Shown: positions 29,550 to 39,200, numbered from the stretch's first letter. The stretch is 64,000 bases of DNA from Mesorhizobium loti R88b (GCF_013170845.1 NZ_CP033367.1:4899001-4963000), one strand, 5' to 3'. Notes: a model not told the origin generated them from the sequence alone. Numbers and translations are program-made.

Positions 29550-29954
29550 ATGCTGAAAGGGATGTTCGCGGGGCTGCTTTTTCTGCTCGTTTCACTCACC
29601 GCGTCGATCGCGGCAGCTGAAACCATGAACGTATCGGACGACCATGGCGGCAGCGTCGCCGCCTACAGCCAGCGCTGGAAAGCGTTGGCAGCACGCGGCG
29701 TCAATGTGCGCATTGTCGGCAAATGCCAGTCCGCCTGCACGGTGCTGCTTGGCTATATCCCGCGCAGCCGCATATGCGTGATGCCGGCGGCGAGCTTCGG
29801 TTTCCACCTCGCCCACCGCACCGACATGACCGGCGTGCTGTGGAACGCTTACGCATCCGACATCCGGGGCTGGATCAACGCGCATGGCGGGTTGACGGCA
29901 GATCTCAAATGGATGGGCGCACCGGATACCTACCGCTACTTTCACAAATGCTGA
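29550..29954 (+). CDS. periplasmic protein with ClpP/crotonase-like Ser motif
   Basis: The 134-residue protein has a signal peptide (FAGLLFLLVSLTASIAAA). The mature part reads DDHGGSVAAYSQRW, then VRIVGKCQSACTVLLGYIP and ASFGFHLAH. The C-x-SACT motif after a glycine-containing strand is shared by predicted periplasmic proteins (COG3904-like) whose fold resembles ClpP; a nucleophilic Ser is possible but not shown. Start ATG 29550 follows GGGGAGG. No operon partner. Confidence 0.65.
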   Translation: MLKGMFAGLLFLLVSLTASIAAAETMNVSDDHGGSVAAYSQRWKALAARGVNVRIVGKCQSACTVLLGYIPRSRICVMPAASFGFHLAHRTDMTGVLWNAYASDIRGWINAHGGLTADLKWMGAPDTYRYFHKC

Positions 29955-29996
29955 TGTTTCGCCCAGTAGACCCTTGATGCCGGGTCAGACGGCTCG

Positions 29997-31055
29997 TCAG
30001 ATGGTCACGACCATCTTGCCGGCATTGGCGAGCGGCGTCGTCACGCCCGACAGCATGGTGCGGATATGGGCGAGGCTCTGGTAGCGGCCATTGACCGAAA
30101 TGCGCGGCAAGGCATGCAGGAAGCCGGCATGCTCGGCGCGCAGCACGCCATGGCGGGTCGTCACGGCGGAGACATAGCCGGCGTCGCGGGCAAAGCCGAC
30201 TTCGCGGCAGCCGACGGCGCTGGCATAGCCATAGGGATAGGCGAAATGGCTGGGTTTCATGCCGAGCTCGGCCTGCAACATGTCCTTTACGGCGCCGATC
30301 TCGTGCCGCGCATCGGTTTCGGAAAGCCGCTTCAGATTGCTGTGGTTGACCGTATGGGCGCCGATCGTCACCAGCGGATGGGCGGCGACAGTGCGAAGCT
30401 CATCCCAGTTCATCAGTGTGCGCAGACGCGAAGCGTCCGCGTCGACGCCGTTTGAACTGGCAAGATCGCGCAGCACGCTCCGCAGGTCTTCCTCGCGAAC
30501 CTCGGTGGCGAGGTAGGCGTGCAGCCGGGCTATGGCCTGGTGCTTCCTGGCTGGGGTCGCGCAATCGATCACTGTCGGACCGTTGGAGGTCGGCAAGGTC
30601 AGGCGATTGCACGCATTGACGATGTCCTCGGCCACGTCCCACCACAGGTCGGCGGTGCCATCGATCAGCCCGGGAGCGACATAGATGGTGATCGGCGCGC
30701 GGTGCTTTTCCAGCACCGGCAACGCCTCGGTCATGTTGTCGCGATAGGCATCGTCGGCGGTGATGGTGGCGAACCGGCCGCCCTTGCCGCCTGCCTTGAT
30801 GCGCTCCACGGCTTCGTCCATCGACACGAAGGCATAGCCGCCGGCCTTCATGTCGGCGATCACCGCGTCGAGGAAGCCGGGCGCGATGTTGAGGTGCCGA
30901 TTGACGCTGTCAGGCTTTTCGGGTGTCGCCGTCACGCGGTGCAGCATCAGGATGGCGCCGATGCCGCCGACAAACGGCCTGGCCAGCGGTGCGAGGCCGG
31001 TATAACGCGCGAAATTGAGCGCCAGTTTCCGGATTGCCTCCCCACCGTCGATCAT
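29997..31055 (-). CDS. polysaccharide deacetylase family protein
   Basis: The 352-residue protein has a NodB-homology domain: the first motif reads ATITADDAYRDN (canonical TFDDGY, the two Asp are kept) and the second is GAHTVNHSNL (H-x-x-x-H metal site). FAYPYGYASAVG and the C-terminal MLSGVTTP complete the domain. Family enzymes remove N-acetyl groups from polysaccharides. It is divergent from the GNAT/BcsL-like gene across 91 bases, which suggests joint work on a surface polysaccharide. Confidence 0.85.
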   Translation of the reverse strand: MIDGGEAIRKLALNFARYTGLAPLARPFVGGIGAILMLHRVTATPEKPDSVNRHLNIAPGFLDAVIADMKAGGYAFVSMDEAVERIKAGGKGGRFATITADDAYRDNMTEALPVLEKHRAPITIYVAPGLIDGTADLWWDVAEDIVNACNRLTLPTSNGPTVIDCATPARKHQAIARLHAYLATEVREEDLRSVLRDLASSNGVDADASRLRTLMNWDELRTVAAHPLVTIGAHTVNHSNLKRLSETDARHEIGAVKDMLQAELGMKPSHFAYPYGYASAVGCREVGFARDAGYVSAVTTRHGVLRAEHAGFLHALPRISVNGRYQSLAHIRTMLSGVTTPLANAGKMVVTI

Positions 31056-31146
31056 TCATTCACCTTTTGCGCCTAGGCTGATCCAAGCACGGAACACGCC
31101 TGAGCGCTCCCCCAAATCGGGATCAATACGCCTTAAGGATTGAGGT

Positions 31147-32376
31147 ATGGTTGACGCAATGGCGTCATTTGACGGCAATCGGCTCATGGCGACCGAGGCT
31201 TCGCGACGCGCCCTGCCCGGGGATGCCGAGGGGCTGTCCGTTTCCGTTGCCGGAGCCGAAGGGCTCGCAGCCTATGCGGGGTTCTGCCGCTCGGCGCTCT
31301 TTGCACCGGCGCAGGGCGCGATATGGATCCTTAACTGGGCCGCGCAGGTCAAGCCGGATCTGCTCGTGGCGACGCTCACGATCGAAGGCAAGGCGGTCTT
31401 CGCGCTGGCTCTTGAGGTCGTCAGCCGCGGCCCGCTCCAGGTCGCCCGTTTCATGGGCGACCGCCACGCCAATGGCAATTTCGCCGCAGCCGACCCGCAA
31501 TGGCTGGCCAGGGCTGACGTCACGGCCGTCCGCTCGATGTTTGCGGCCATCGCCAAGGCGCGCCCCGACATCGACGTCATCGCGCTGGAACGATTGCTGC
31601 CCGATCTCGACGGCGTCGCCAATCCGCTCGAATCGCTCGATCACTTCGCCAGCCCCAATCTTTCGCTGGCCGTCGACCTTGCCGGTGGCTTCGATGCGCT
31701 TCTGCTGCGCGCCAGCGGCAAGCGCAAACGCAAGAAACATCGTTCGCAGACGCGCAAGTTCGAGGCGGTCGGCAGCCACCGGCGCATCGAGGCGCGCACC
31801 TCCGAAGAGGTGGACAGGCTGCTCGACGCGTTCTTCGAGATGAAGGAACTTCGCTTCCGCAAGATGGGCATTGCCAATGTCTTCGGTGACGACCAGACAC
31901 GCGCCTTCTTCCGGGCGCTGTTCACGCAAGCCCTGACCGAGGACAAGCCCCCTTTCGTGCTGCACGGGCTGGAGGTCGCCGGCAAGCTGCGCGCCATCAC
32001 CGGGTCAAGCCGCTCCGGGCAACGCCTGATCTGCGAGTTCGGAGCGATCGCCGAGGATGATCTGGGCCACACCAGTCCCGGCGATTTCCTGTTCTTCGAC
32101 AACATCCAGGAAGCCTGCGAGACCGGTTTTTCGGTCTATGATTTCTCTGTCGGCGACGAACCCTACAAGCGGCAGTGGTGCGATATCGAAACCCGGCATT
32201 TCGAGGTTCTGGTCCCGCTGACGCTGAAGGGCCGCGCGCTGGCGCTGACGCTTCGCCAGGGTGCGCGGCTGAAAGCCTTCGTCAAGAACAGCCCAACGAT
32301 CTGGAAGCTGACCAAGATGTTGCGCCGCAAGGCAGTTGGGCAGGCTGCGCCCGCTGCCACGGACGACGAAAACTAG
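31147..32376 (+). CDS. GNAT acetyltransferase, CelD/BcsL-like
   Basis: The 409-residue protein has the double-GNAT arrangement of the CelD/BcsL family, proteins linked to cellulose or exopolysaccharide production. A basic linker RKRKKHRSQTRKF is followed by the Acetyltransf_6-like domain ending GFSVYDFSVGDEPYKRQW, the typical DF..G.e.YK signature. Start is 31147, with a second ATG four codons later as alternative. Its stop abuts the convergent gntR stop with no gap. Confidence 0.8.
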   Translation: MVDAMASFDGNRLMATEASRRALPGDAEGLSVSVAGAEGLAAYAGFCRSALFAPAQGAIWILNWAAQVKPDLLVATLTIEGKAVFALALEVVSRGPLQVARFMGDRHANGNFAAADPQWLARADVTAVRSMFAAIAKARPDIDVIALERLLPDLDGVANPLESLDHFASPNLSLAVDLAGGFDALLLRASGKRKRKKHRSQTRKFEAVGSHRRIEARTSEEVDRLLDAFFEMKELRFRKMGIANVFGDDQTRAFFRALFTQALTEDKPPFVLHGLEVAGKLRAITGSSRSGQRLICEFGAIAEDDLGHTSPGDFLFFDNIQEACETGFSVYDFSVGDEPYKRQWCDIETRHFEVLVPLTLKGRALALTLRQGARLKAFVKNSPTIWKLTKMLRRKAVGQAAPAATDDEN

Positions 32377-33090
32377 TCAGAAGTTGAGAGCTTCCCTGAG
32401 TGCCGGGCCGGCCCTGACACGAAGATCGAGATCGGCCTCGATATGGTCGATGTGGTGCAGCATCAGCCGGCTCGCCCGCTCGCAATCGCTGCTCTCCAGC
32501 GCGCCGACAATTTCCGTGTGCTCGCTATGCCCGCAGGCTGAAACGCCAGACCGCCCGTATAGCGCGATGACCAGCGACGAGCGCGCCACCAGCTCCTCCA
32601 TGAAGCGTTGCAGGATGGCGTTGCCGGCGACCGAAGCGAGCAGCAAATGGAAATCGCCCGACGCCTTGATTTCGGAACGCCGCGCGGTCGGGCCGCGCTC
32701 GGCGATGAAGCGACCTTCCTCGTCGAGCTGTGCCTTGAACGCCGCGATATCGGCTGCTGTGACCCGCCCGCAGGCTGCAATGGCGATGCCCGGCTCGATC
32801 AGCCGGCGCGAAGCGAACACCTGGCGCGCTTCCTCGGGCGACGGGTTGGCGACGAAGGCGCCGCGGTTGCGCTCGGTGCGCACCAGGCCCTCGAAGGACA
32901 GCATCTGCAGAGCAGCGCGTGCGACGGTGCGACTGACGTCGAACAGCGTACCGACCTCGCCTTCCGACAGCTTGGTACCCGGCGCCAGCCGGCGGTCGAC
33001 GATGGCGTCGCGAAGATTGTCGCGGATCGCCTGGGCGCGATCCTGGTTGGCGCTGTCGGTTGCGGAATAGATATGATCGGCAATGTTCAT
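32377..33090 (-). CDS. GntR-family transcriptional regulator (FCD domain)
   Basis: The 237-residue protein has an N-terminal winged helix (GTKLSEGEVGTLFDVSRTVA, then LSFEGLVRTERNRGAFVANP) and a C-terminal all-helical FCD ligand domain with metal-type residues (Asp/His in ASGDFHLLLA and LMLHHIDHI). It is divergent from the ABC transporter/racemase operon and is its likely regulator. A palindrome, TTGTGC-AAC-GCACAA, lies in the shared 263-base intergenic region. Start 33090 (MNIADHI) matches the family length. Confidence 0.87.
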   Translation of the reverse strand: MNIADHIYSATDSANQDRAQAIRDNLRDAIVDRRLAPGTKLSEGEVGTLFDVSRTVARAALQMLSFEGLVRTERNRGAFVANPSPEEARQVFASRRLIEPGIAIAACGRVTAADIAAFKAQLDEEGRFIAERGPTARRSEIKASGDFHLLLASVAGNAILQRFMEELVARSSLVIALYGRSGVSACGHSEHTEIVGALESSDCERASRLMLHHIDHIEADLDLRVRAGPALREALNF

Positions 33091-33213
33091 GGCGATGATG
33101 TTCCCGCCTCCTTCTAGCGCGACTCGTCCTCTCCGCACGAGAGGCAAAGTGGACACGAAACCAAAAAAGATTGCATACGATTCTTGTGCAGATCGCCAAC
33201 AATCGCCCATAAT

Positions 33214-33228
33214 TTGTGCAACGCACAA
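33214..33228. promoter_or_regulatory. putative GntR operator
   Basis: A perfect inverted repeat TTGTGC / GCACAA with a 3-base spacer sits between the divergent gntR and ABC operon genes. A half-site CTTGTGCA lies about 30 bases away (33183-33190), and a second symmetric element TTTGGT / ACCAAA occurs at 33322-33340 just before the transporter start. FadR-type GntR proteins bind short palindromes of this kind; the specific pairing is inference. Confidence 0.5.
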
Positions 33229-33353
33229 GACAGCTCGCTGCGTAAGCAACAGGCAAGAATCCTGATTTTTCTGACAATTCAATCGGTTGGCCCGACACAT
33301 CCCATTTGGCACGCATGATGCTTTGGTTAACGCGACCAAACGGGGAAGCCTGA

Positions 33354-34442
33354 ATGTCCAAAGCCGCCGAGATCGACATCGTGTCCGTTTCGAAAGTCTA
33401 TGGAACGACGACCGCCGTCGAGGACATCAGCCTGAAGATACCGGCGGGCACCTATTGCTGTCTGCTAGGCCCTTCCGGCTGCGGCAAGACCTCGACGCTA
33501 CGCATGATCGCCGGCCACGAAAGCATTTCGTCGGGTGATGTCCGGCTCGGCAACACCGTCGTCACCGACCTGCCGCCGGCCAAGCGCGGCACGGCGATGA
33601 TGTTCCAGTCCTACGCGCTGTTCCCGCATCTCGACCTCATCGACAATGTCGCCTTCAGCCTGAAGATGAAGGGCGTCGACAAGGAACAGCGCCGCGCCAA
33701 GGCGCTCGACATGCTGAAGCTGATGCAGATGGAAGCCTATGCGACGCGCCGGCCCGCGCAGCTTTCCGGCGGCCAGCAGCAGCGCGTGGCGCTGGCCCGC
33801 GCGCTGATTACCGATCCCGAAGCGCTGCTGCTCGACGAACCGCTGTCGGCGCTCGACCCGTTCCTGAAGATACGCATGCGTGCCGAGCTGAAGAAGCTGC
33901 AGACCTCGCTCGGCATCACCTTCGTCCACGTCACCCACAGCCAGGAGGAGGCCATGGCCTTGGCGGACCTGATCGTGGTGATGAATGACGGCCGCATCGA
34001 ACAGGCAGCACCGCCGCGCGACGTGTTCGAACGGCCGGCCACAGCCTTTGTCGCGCGCTTCATGGGCGACCACAATGTCATTTCCGGGCGGGTCACCGGC
34101 AGCCAGGACGGCATGGTCGTCTTCGACGTCAATGGCGGTGGCTCGCTCGCCGCCTGCGGGCAAGGCCAGGAGCCGGGTACGCCGATCGACATTGCCATCC
34201 GCACCGACCATGTGCGCATCGGCCAGGCGCCCTCGCCCGGCCTCGGCTTCACCGGCATCGTCTCCAACATCGAATATCGCGGCGCCACGGTGAAGCTGTC
34301 GGTTACCGGCGCCGGCATCGACGACTTCACCGTCATCATCGACGATTCCGACTTCTTCGCCAGACCCGTCGCCCTTGGCGACGCCGTACCGCTCGCCTGG
34401 GATGCCGAGGATGCGATCGTCCTCGGCCGCCTTCATTCATGA
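33354..34442 (+). CDS. ABC transporter ATP-binding protein (polyamine/PotA type)
   Basis: The 362-residue ATPase has Walker A LGPSGCGKTSTL, signature LSGGQQQRVALARAL, Walker B LLLDEPLSALD and the switch His in VHVTHSQEEA. A C-terminal TOBE domain follows. This is the PotA/CysA-like branch energising uptake of polyamines or similar small molecules. It is first of a five-gene operon (ATPase, binding protein, two permeases, racemase) divergent from gntR. Confidence 0.93.
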   Translation: MSKAAEIDIVSVSKVYGTTTAVEDISLKIPAGTYCCLLGPSGCGKTSTLRMIAGHESISSGDVRLGNTVVTDLPPAKRGTAMMFQSYALFPHLDLIDNVAFSLKMKGVDKEQRRAKALDMLKLMQMEAYATRRPAQLSGGQQQRVALARALITDPEALLLDEPLSALDPFLKIRMRAELKKLQTSLGITFVHVTHSQEEAMALADLIVVMNDGRIEQAAPPRDVFERPATAFVARFMGDHNVISGRVTGSQDGMVVFDVNGGGSLAACGQGQEPGTPIDIAIRTDHVRIGQAPSPGLGFTGIVSNIEYRGATVKLSVTGAGIDDFTVIIDDSDFFARPVALGDAVPLAWDAEDAIVLGRLHS

Positions 34443-34476
34443 CTTCAACGAAGCAAAACAAGACAGGGGAATAGGC

Positions 34477-35766
34477 ATGACAAAAACCACCGAAACGAAG
34501 ACAGGTATCTCGCGCCGCTCGCTGCTCAAGACAGGTGCCGCCGCCGTCGGCTTTGCCGCCGGCTCGGGCGTCATATCAGGCTTCCCGACCATATGGGCGC
34601 AGTCCAACATCACGCTGCGCCAGTTCGGCACCGGCGTGTCGAACCTCAACGCCATCGCCGACAAGTGCAAGGCCGACCTTGGCATCACGCTGGAGATGAC
34701 GGCGACCGATTCCGACGCCGCCGCCCAGCGCGCCGTGACCCAGCCAGACAGCTACGACATCGCCGACATCGAATACTGGATCTGCAAGAAGGTGTTCCCG
34801 AGCGGCGTGCTGCAGCCGATGGATGTCAGCAAGCTGAAATATTACGACGAGCTGGTGCCGCTGTTCAAAACCGGCAAGCTGACGCCCGACAGCGTCATTG
34901 CCCAGGGCACCGCGCCGCACACGGTTGGTTACGTCGAAGCGCAGGATTCAAAGACCTTCGCCAAGGCGCCGACCAACTGGTTCACCATGGTGCCGACCAT
35001 CTACAACGCCGACACGCTTGGCATCCGCCCCGACCTCGTCGGCCGCGACATCACCACCTGGGCCGACATCATGGATCCGGCCTTCAAGGGCAAGACCGCC
35101 ATCCTCAACATCCCCTCGATCGGCATCATGGATGCGGCCATGATTATGGAAGCTACTGGCAACATCAAATATGCCGACAAGGGCAACATGACCAAGGACG
35201 AGATCGACAAGACGATCGACTTCTTGATCAAGGCCAAGCAGGCCGGCCAGTTCCGCGCCTTCTGGAAATCCTTCGACGAGAGTGTCAATCTGATGGCGTC
35301 GGGCGAGGTGGTCATCCAGTCGATGTGGTCGCCCGCGGTCGCCGCCGTGCGTTCAAAGGGCATCGCCTGTCGCTTCCAGCCACTCAAGGAAGGCTACCGC
35401 TCGTGGGGCGGCGGCCTCGGCCTTGCAGCCCATCTCAAGGGCGCCGAACTCGACGCGGCCTATGAATACATCAACTGGTACACGTCGGGCTGGGTCGGCG
35501 GCTACCTCAACCGCCAAGGCTACTACTCGGCCAACATGGTCTCGGCCAAGAAGTTCATGTCCGAGGACGAGTGGGGCTACTGGATCGAGGGCAAGCCGGC
35601 CAAGGGCGAAATCAAGGCGCCCGACGGCACCGTCATGGAAAAGGCCGGCGCCGTGCGCGACGGCGGCTCCTTCGAAGAGCGCATGGGCAAGGTCGCCTGC
35701 TGGAACTCGGTCATGGACGAGGATCGCTACATGGTGAAGCGCTGGAACGAGTTCATCGCGGCGTAA
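34477..35766 (+). CDS. ABC transporter periplasmic binding protein, Tat-exported
   Basis: The 429-residue protein has a twin-arginine signal (SRRSLLKTGAAAVGFAAGS), so it is folded before export. The rest is a type 2 (PotD/family 1-like) solute-binding fold, with DIADIEYWICKKVFP and GEVVIQSMWSPAVAAVRSKG typical of the group. ATG 34477 follows GGGGA. The ligand is unknown; the operon's hydantoin-racemase-like enzyme suggests a cyclic amide or amino-acid derivative. Confidence 0.9.
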   Translation: MTKTTETKTGISRRSLLKTGAAAVGFAAGSGVISGFPTIWAQSNITLRQFGTGVSNLNAIADKCKADLGITLEMTATDSDAAAQRAVTQPDSYDIADIEYWICKKVFPSGVLQPMDVSKLKYYDELVPLFKTGKLTPDSVIAQGTAPHTVGYVEAQDSKTFAKAPTNWFTMVPTIYNADTLGIRPDLVGRDITTWADIMDPAFKGKTAILNIPSIGIMDAAMIMEATGNIKYADKGNMTKDEIDKTIDFLIKAKQAGQFRAFWKSFDESVNLMASGEVVIQSMWSPAVAAVRSKGIACRFQPLKEGYRSWGGGLGLAAHLKGAELDAAYEYINWYTSGWVGGYLNRQGYYSANMVSAKKFMSEDEWGYWIEGKPAKGEIKAPDGTVMEKAGAVRDGGSFEERMGKVACWNSVMDEDRYMVKRWNEFIAA

Positions 35767-35789
35767 GCGAACAAGCGCCGCTCCTCTAC

Positions 35790-35814
35790 CCCTTCTCCCC
35801 TTGCGGGAGAAGGG
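35790..35814. repeat. intergenic inverted repeat
   Basis: A perfect 10-base stem (CCCTTCTCCC / GGGAGAAGGG) with a 5-base loop lies between the binding-protein and first permease genes. Elements of this CCTTCTCCC...GGGAGAAGG form are scattered through rhizobial intergenic regions; here it could also attenuate or stabilise the operon mRNA. Confidence 0.6.
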
Positions 35815-35853
35815 AACGCGGCTCAGGCCGCATCATCAAACCCGAGAGCATTG

Positions 35854-36765
35854 ATGACAGTCGCGCTCGAACGCCCTGCAATCGCCGCCGCGAAACCAGC
35901 CCAACGACGCCGCTTCTCGCTCAGCGCCGTCACGCCCTACCTTCAGTCGGCACCTCTGGCGCTGATCCTTGGCGCGTTCCTGCTTTTGCCGATCATCATG
36001 ATCGTCGTCGTGTCCTTCTGGGATTACGACTTCGCCGCCATGTATCCGGATTTCCTGACCACCAACTATTCCGATGTGCTGGGCTCCTGGGTTACCTGGA
36101 AGACCTATCTCAACACCATCAAATTCGCCGTCATCGTCTGGGCGCTGACCTTGTTCATCGGCTTCTGGGTCGCCTATTTCCTTGCCTTCCACATCCGCAC
36201 CACGGCCATGCAGATGGTGCTGTTCCTGGTCTGCACCGTGCCGTTCCTGACCTCCAACATCATCCGCATGATCTCGTGGATCCCGGTGCTCGGCCGCAAC
36301 GGCCTGATCAACTCGACGCTGGTGCATCTGGGGCTTGTGCCCAAGCCCATCGAATGGCTGCTCTATTCCGAATTCGCCGTCGTGCTCGCCATGGTGCATC
36401 TCTACACGCTGTTCATGGTGACGCCGATCTTCAACACACTGATGCGCATCGACCGCTCGCTGGTCGAGGCCGCGCGGGACGCCGGCGCCTCCGGCTGGCA
36501 GGTGCTGTGGAACGTCATCATCCCGCTGGCCAAGCCCGGCATGGCGATCGGCACGATCTTCGTCGTCACGCTGGTGATGGCCGACTTCTCCACCGTGCAG
36601 GTGATGTCGGGCGGCCAGAGCGCATCCGTTGCGCTGATGATGAAGAACCAGATGTCGCTGCTGCAATATCCGGCCGCCGCCGCCAACGCCGTGGTGCTGC
36701 TGGTTCTGGTGCTGTTGATGGTCGCCGGCATACTGCGCATCGTCGATATCCGCAGGGAGCTTTGA
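35854..36765 (+). CDS. ABC transporter permease (PotB type)
   Basis: The 303-residue inner-membrane protein has six core helices and the cytoplasmic EAA loop LVEAARDAGASGWQVLWNVI, which docks on the ATPase. The N-terminus is a short basic tail. Start ATG 35854. The second permease gene starts 1 base after its stop, so the two are translationally linked. Confidence 0.92.
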   Translation: MTVALERPAIAAAKPAQRRRFSLSAVTPYLQSAPLALILGAFLLLPIIMIVVVSFWDYDFAAMYPDFLTTNYSDVLGSWVTWKTYLNTIKFAVIVWALTLFIGFWVAYFLAFHIRTTAMQMVLFLVCTVPFLTSNIIRMISWIPVLGRNGLINSTLVHLGLVPKPIEWLLYSEFAVVLAMVHLYTLFMVTPIFNTLMRIDRSLVEAARDAGASGWQVLWNVIIPLAKPGMAIGTIFVVTLVMADFSTVQVMSGGQSASVALMMKNQMSLLQYPAAAANAVVLLVLVLLMVAGILRIVDIRREL

Positions 36766-36766
36766 G

Positions 36767-37585
36767 GTGAGCCACGAAAAACGCACCTTGGAATTCTATG
36801 TGTTGGCCGGCTTCTTCGCGCTGTTCGTGCTGTTCCTGTACGGGCCGCTGTCGGCGATCCTGATCCTCTCCTTTCAGGGCGAGACCGGCGGCCTCACCTT
36901 CCCACTCAACGGCGTGTCGTTGCACTGGTTCGCCAATCTATTCGAGCGTCAGGCGGTTGGCGATTTCGGCGGCAGCTTCAAGCGCTCGCTGGTCCTGGGC
37001 CTGATGGTGATGGTCGTCACCGTCGTGGTGTCACTGCTGGCGGGGCTCGCCTTCCGGCAAAAATTTCGAGGGGCGACGGCTTTGTTCTATCTGGCCGTCG
37101 CCAGCCTCGTCGTGCCCTCGATCATCATTTCGCTGGGCATCGGCGTCGTCTTCCAGCAGGTCGGTTTTCGCCCTGCCTGGTACACGTCAGCCTTCGGCGC
37201 ACACCTGACCTGGACCTTGCCGTTCGGCGTGCTCATCATGTTCGCCGTCTTCAACCGTTTTTCGCCGGCTTACGAGGAAGCAGCCCGCGATCTTGGCGCC
37301 AGTTCCTGGCAGACCTTCGCCCATGTCGTCTTGCCGATGATCGCGCCGAGCCTGATCGGCGTCGGCCTGTTCGGCTTCACACTGTCCTATGACGAATTCG
37401 CCCGCACGCTGATGACCTCAGGCAGCTTCAACACGCTACCGCTCGAGATCTACGGGATGACCACCAATGTCACGACGCCCGTCCTCTACGCGTTGGGCAC
37501 AGTGACCACGGTGTTCTCCTTCCTGGTGATCCTGGCGACGCTGGGCGCCATCCTCTATGTCGGCCGCCGACGGGCGAGAGCGTGA
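36767..37585 (+). CDS. ABC transporter permease (PotC type)
   Basis: The 272-residue inner-membrane protein starts with GTG 36767 (VSHEKRTLEFY) directly after the first permease. It has six helices and the EAA loop YEEAARDLGASSWQTFAHVV. It pairs with the first permease to form the channel. Its stop overlaps the start of the racemase gene. Confidence 0.92.
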   Translation: MSHEKRTLEFYVLAGFFALFVLFLYGPLSAILILSFQGETGGLTFPLNGVSLHWFANLFERQAVGDFGGSFKRSLVLGLMVMVVTVVVSLLAGLAFRQKFRGATALFYLAVASLVVPSIIISLGIGVVFQQVGFRPAWYTSAFGAHLTWTLPFGVLIMFAVFNRFSPAYEEAARDLGASSWQTFAHVVLPMIAPSLIGVGLFGFTLSYDEFARTLMTSGSFNTLPLEIYGMTTNVTTPVLYALGTVTTVFSFLVILATLGAILYVGRRRARA

Positions 37586-38334
37586 CCGTGCAGATACTGG
37601 TGGTGAACCCCAACACGACGGCGAGCATGACCGAGACGATCGCGGCGGCTGCGCGCGGCGTCGCTGGCGGCTGGACCGAAATCGTCGCCGTCACCTCGTC
37701 CATGGGGCCGGCCTCGATCGAGGGCTATTATGACGAGGCACTGGCTGTGCCGGGCCTCTTGATGGAGATCGCCGCCGGCGAGCGGCAGGGCGCTCAAGCC
37801 GCCATCATCGCCTGTTTCGACGACACCGGACTGGATGCCGCTCGCGCCATGGCCACCATTCCCGTCCTCGGCATCTGCGAGGCGGCGCTCAGCCTCGCCT
37901 CCTTTATCGCCCAGCGCTTCAGCGTCGTCACCACCACCGACCGCTCGCGCGTGCCCGTGGAGGCGCTGGTGCAGCGCTACGGCATGGCTGGGCGCGCCCG
38001 GGTGCGCGCCGCCGACATTCCCGTGCTTGCGCTCGACGATCCGGCATCCGGCGCGGTCGAGAAACTGCGCGGCGAAATCGCCCGCGCCATCGAGGAGGAC
38101 CGCGCCGAGGCTATCGTGCTTGGTTGCGCCGGCATGGCCGATCTTGCCCACCGTCTGCAAGAGGAATTTAGCTTGCCGGTCATCGACGGCGTGGGTGCGG
38201 CGGTGAAGCAGGCGGAAGCGTTGATTGCCTTAGGCCTGTCGACCTCCAAGCGCGGCGCCTATGCCAGCCCTCTCGCCAAGCCCTATCGCGGCGTGCTGAA
38301 ATCCTTCTCGCCCGGGATGATCGCCGCGGAATGA
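37582..38334 (+). CDS. Asp/Glu/hydantoin racemase family protein
   Basis: The 250-residue cytoplasmic protein has the two active-site cysteines of cofactor-independent racemases, in AAIIACFDDTGLD and VLGCAGMADL, and starts ILVVNPNTTASMTE, the hydantoin-racemase signature. It would invert 5-substituted hydantoins or a related substrate. The GTG start at 37582 overlaps the permease stop; a second GTG two codons later is also possible. No hydantoinase or carbamoylase gene is nearby, so the pathway is incomplete in this window. Confidence 0.85.
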   Translation: MTVQILVVNPNTTASMTETIAAAARGVAGGWTEIVAVTSSMGPASIEGYYDEALAVPGLLMEIAAGERQGAQAAIIACFDDTGLDAARAMATIPVLGICEAALSLASFIAQRFSVVTTTDRSRVPVEALVQRYGMAGRARVRAADIPVLALDDPASGAVEKLRGEIARAIEEDRAEAIVLGCAGMADLAHRLQEEFSLPVIDGVGAAVKQAEALIALGLSTSKRGAYASPLAKPYRGVLKSFSPGMIAAE

Positions 38335-39107
38335 GAGCCATGAAACCGACCCTCCGCACACTGTCGCTGCAGGAACTGAATGTTCTGATCGACTGGGCGG
38401 CCGCCGAGGGATGGAACCCTGGCCTCGACGATGCCACCGCCTTCCAGGCTACGGATCCGGAAGGCTTCATCGGCGCGTTTGTCGGCAATGAGATGGTCGC
38501 GGCAATCTCGGCTGTCGCCTACGGTCCAGAATTTGGTTTCATCGGCCTTTACATCTGCCGTCCCGACATGCGTGGCAAAGGCTACGGCAAGGCGGTTTGG
38601 ACTGCCGGCATGAAAAGGCTCGCAGGCCGCACGATAGGGCTCGACGGGGTTGAAGAACAGCAGAGCAACTATCGGCGCAAAGGCTTCCGTCCGATCTATG
38701 AGACCATCCGTTACAGCGGGCGCCCGGCAGTACCAGCCGTCAGCGCCGAACGGCTGCGTACGGTTACCACGCAGCTCATTCCCGACATCATCGCCTATGA
38801 TGCCCATTGCTTTCCCGCGCCCCGGCGCGCGTTCCTGCAGCAGTGGCTGCAGCCGCCACACCATGCGCTGGCGGCAATCACGTCCCAAGGGACTAACGGT
38901 TATGCGGTGGCGCGCTTGTGCCGCGATGGCTTCAAGATCGGACCCTTGTTCGCAGACGGCGTGGAGACCGCACTGCACTTGCTTGAAAGCCTGGCGGGTG
39001 CCTGCGAGGGCGATCTCAACATCGACGTTCCGGCAACGAAGCTGGATTTCATATCGGCGCTCGGTGCGGCTGGTTTCTCACCGACCTTCACCACCACGCG
39101 AATGTGA
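38331..39107 (+). CDS. GNAT N-acetyltransferase with C-terminal YitH-like domain
   Basis: The 258-residue protein has an N-terminal GNAT domain (acetyl-CoA loop RPDMRGKGYGKAVW) and a C-terminal YitH/HolE-type domain ending FISALGAAGFSPTFTTTRM. The start ATG 38331 overlaps the racemase stop as ATGA, so it is coupled to the ABC/racemase operon. The acceptor is unknown. Confidence 0.85.
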   Translation: MRAMKPTLRTLSLQELNVLIDWAAAEGWNPGLDDATAFQATDPEGFIGAFVGNEMVAAISAVAYGPEFGFIGLYICRPDMRGKGYGKAVWTAGMKRLAGRTIGLDGVEEQQSNYRRKGFRPIYETIRYSGRPAVPAVSAERLRTVTTQLIPDIIAYDAHCFPAPRRAFLQQWLQPPHHALAAITSQGTNGYAVARLCRDGFKIGPLFADGVETALHLLESLAGACEGDLNIDVPATKLDFISALGAAGFSPTFTTTRM

Positions 39108-39200
39108 AAGGGCGGGCGCCGAAGCTCGGCCCCGAGCGGATATTCGGCGTGACGAGCCTGGAACTGGGATAGTACCGAGCGTCGGAGAACAGCAGTTCTA

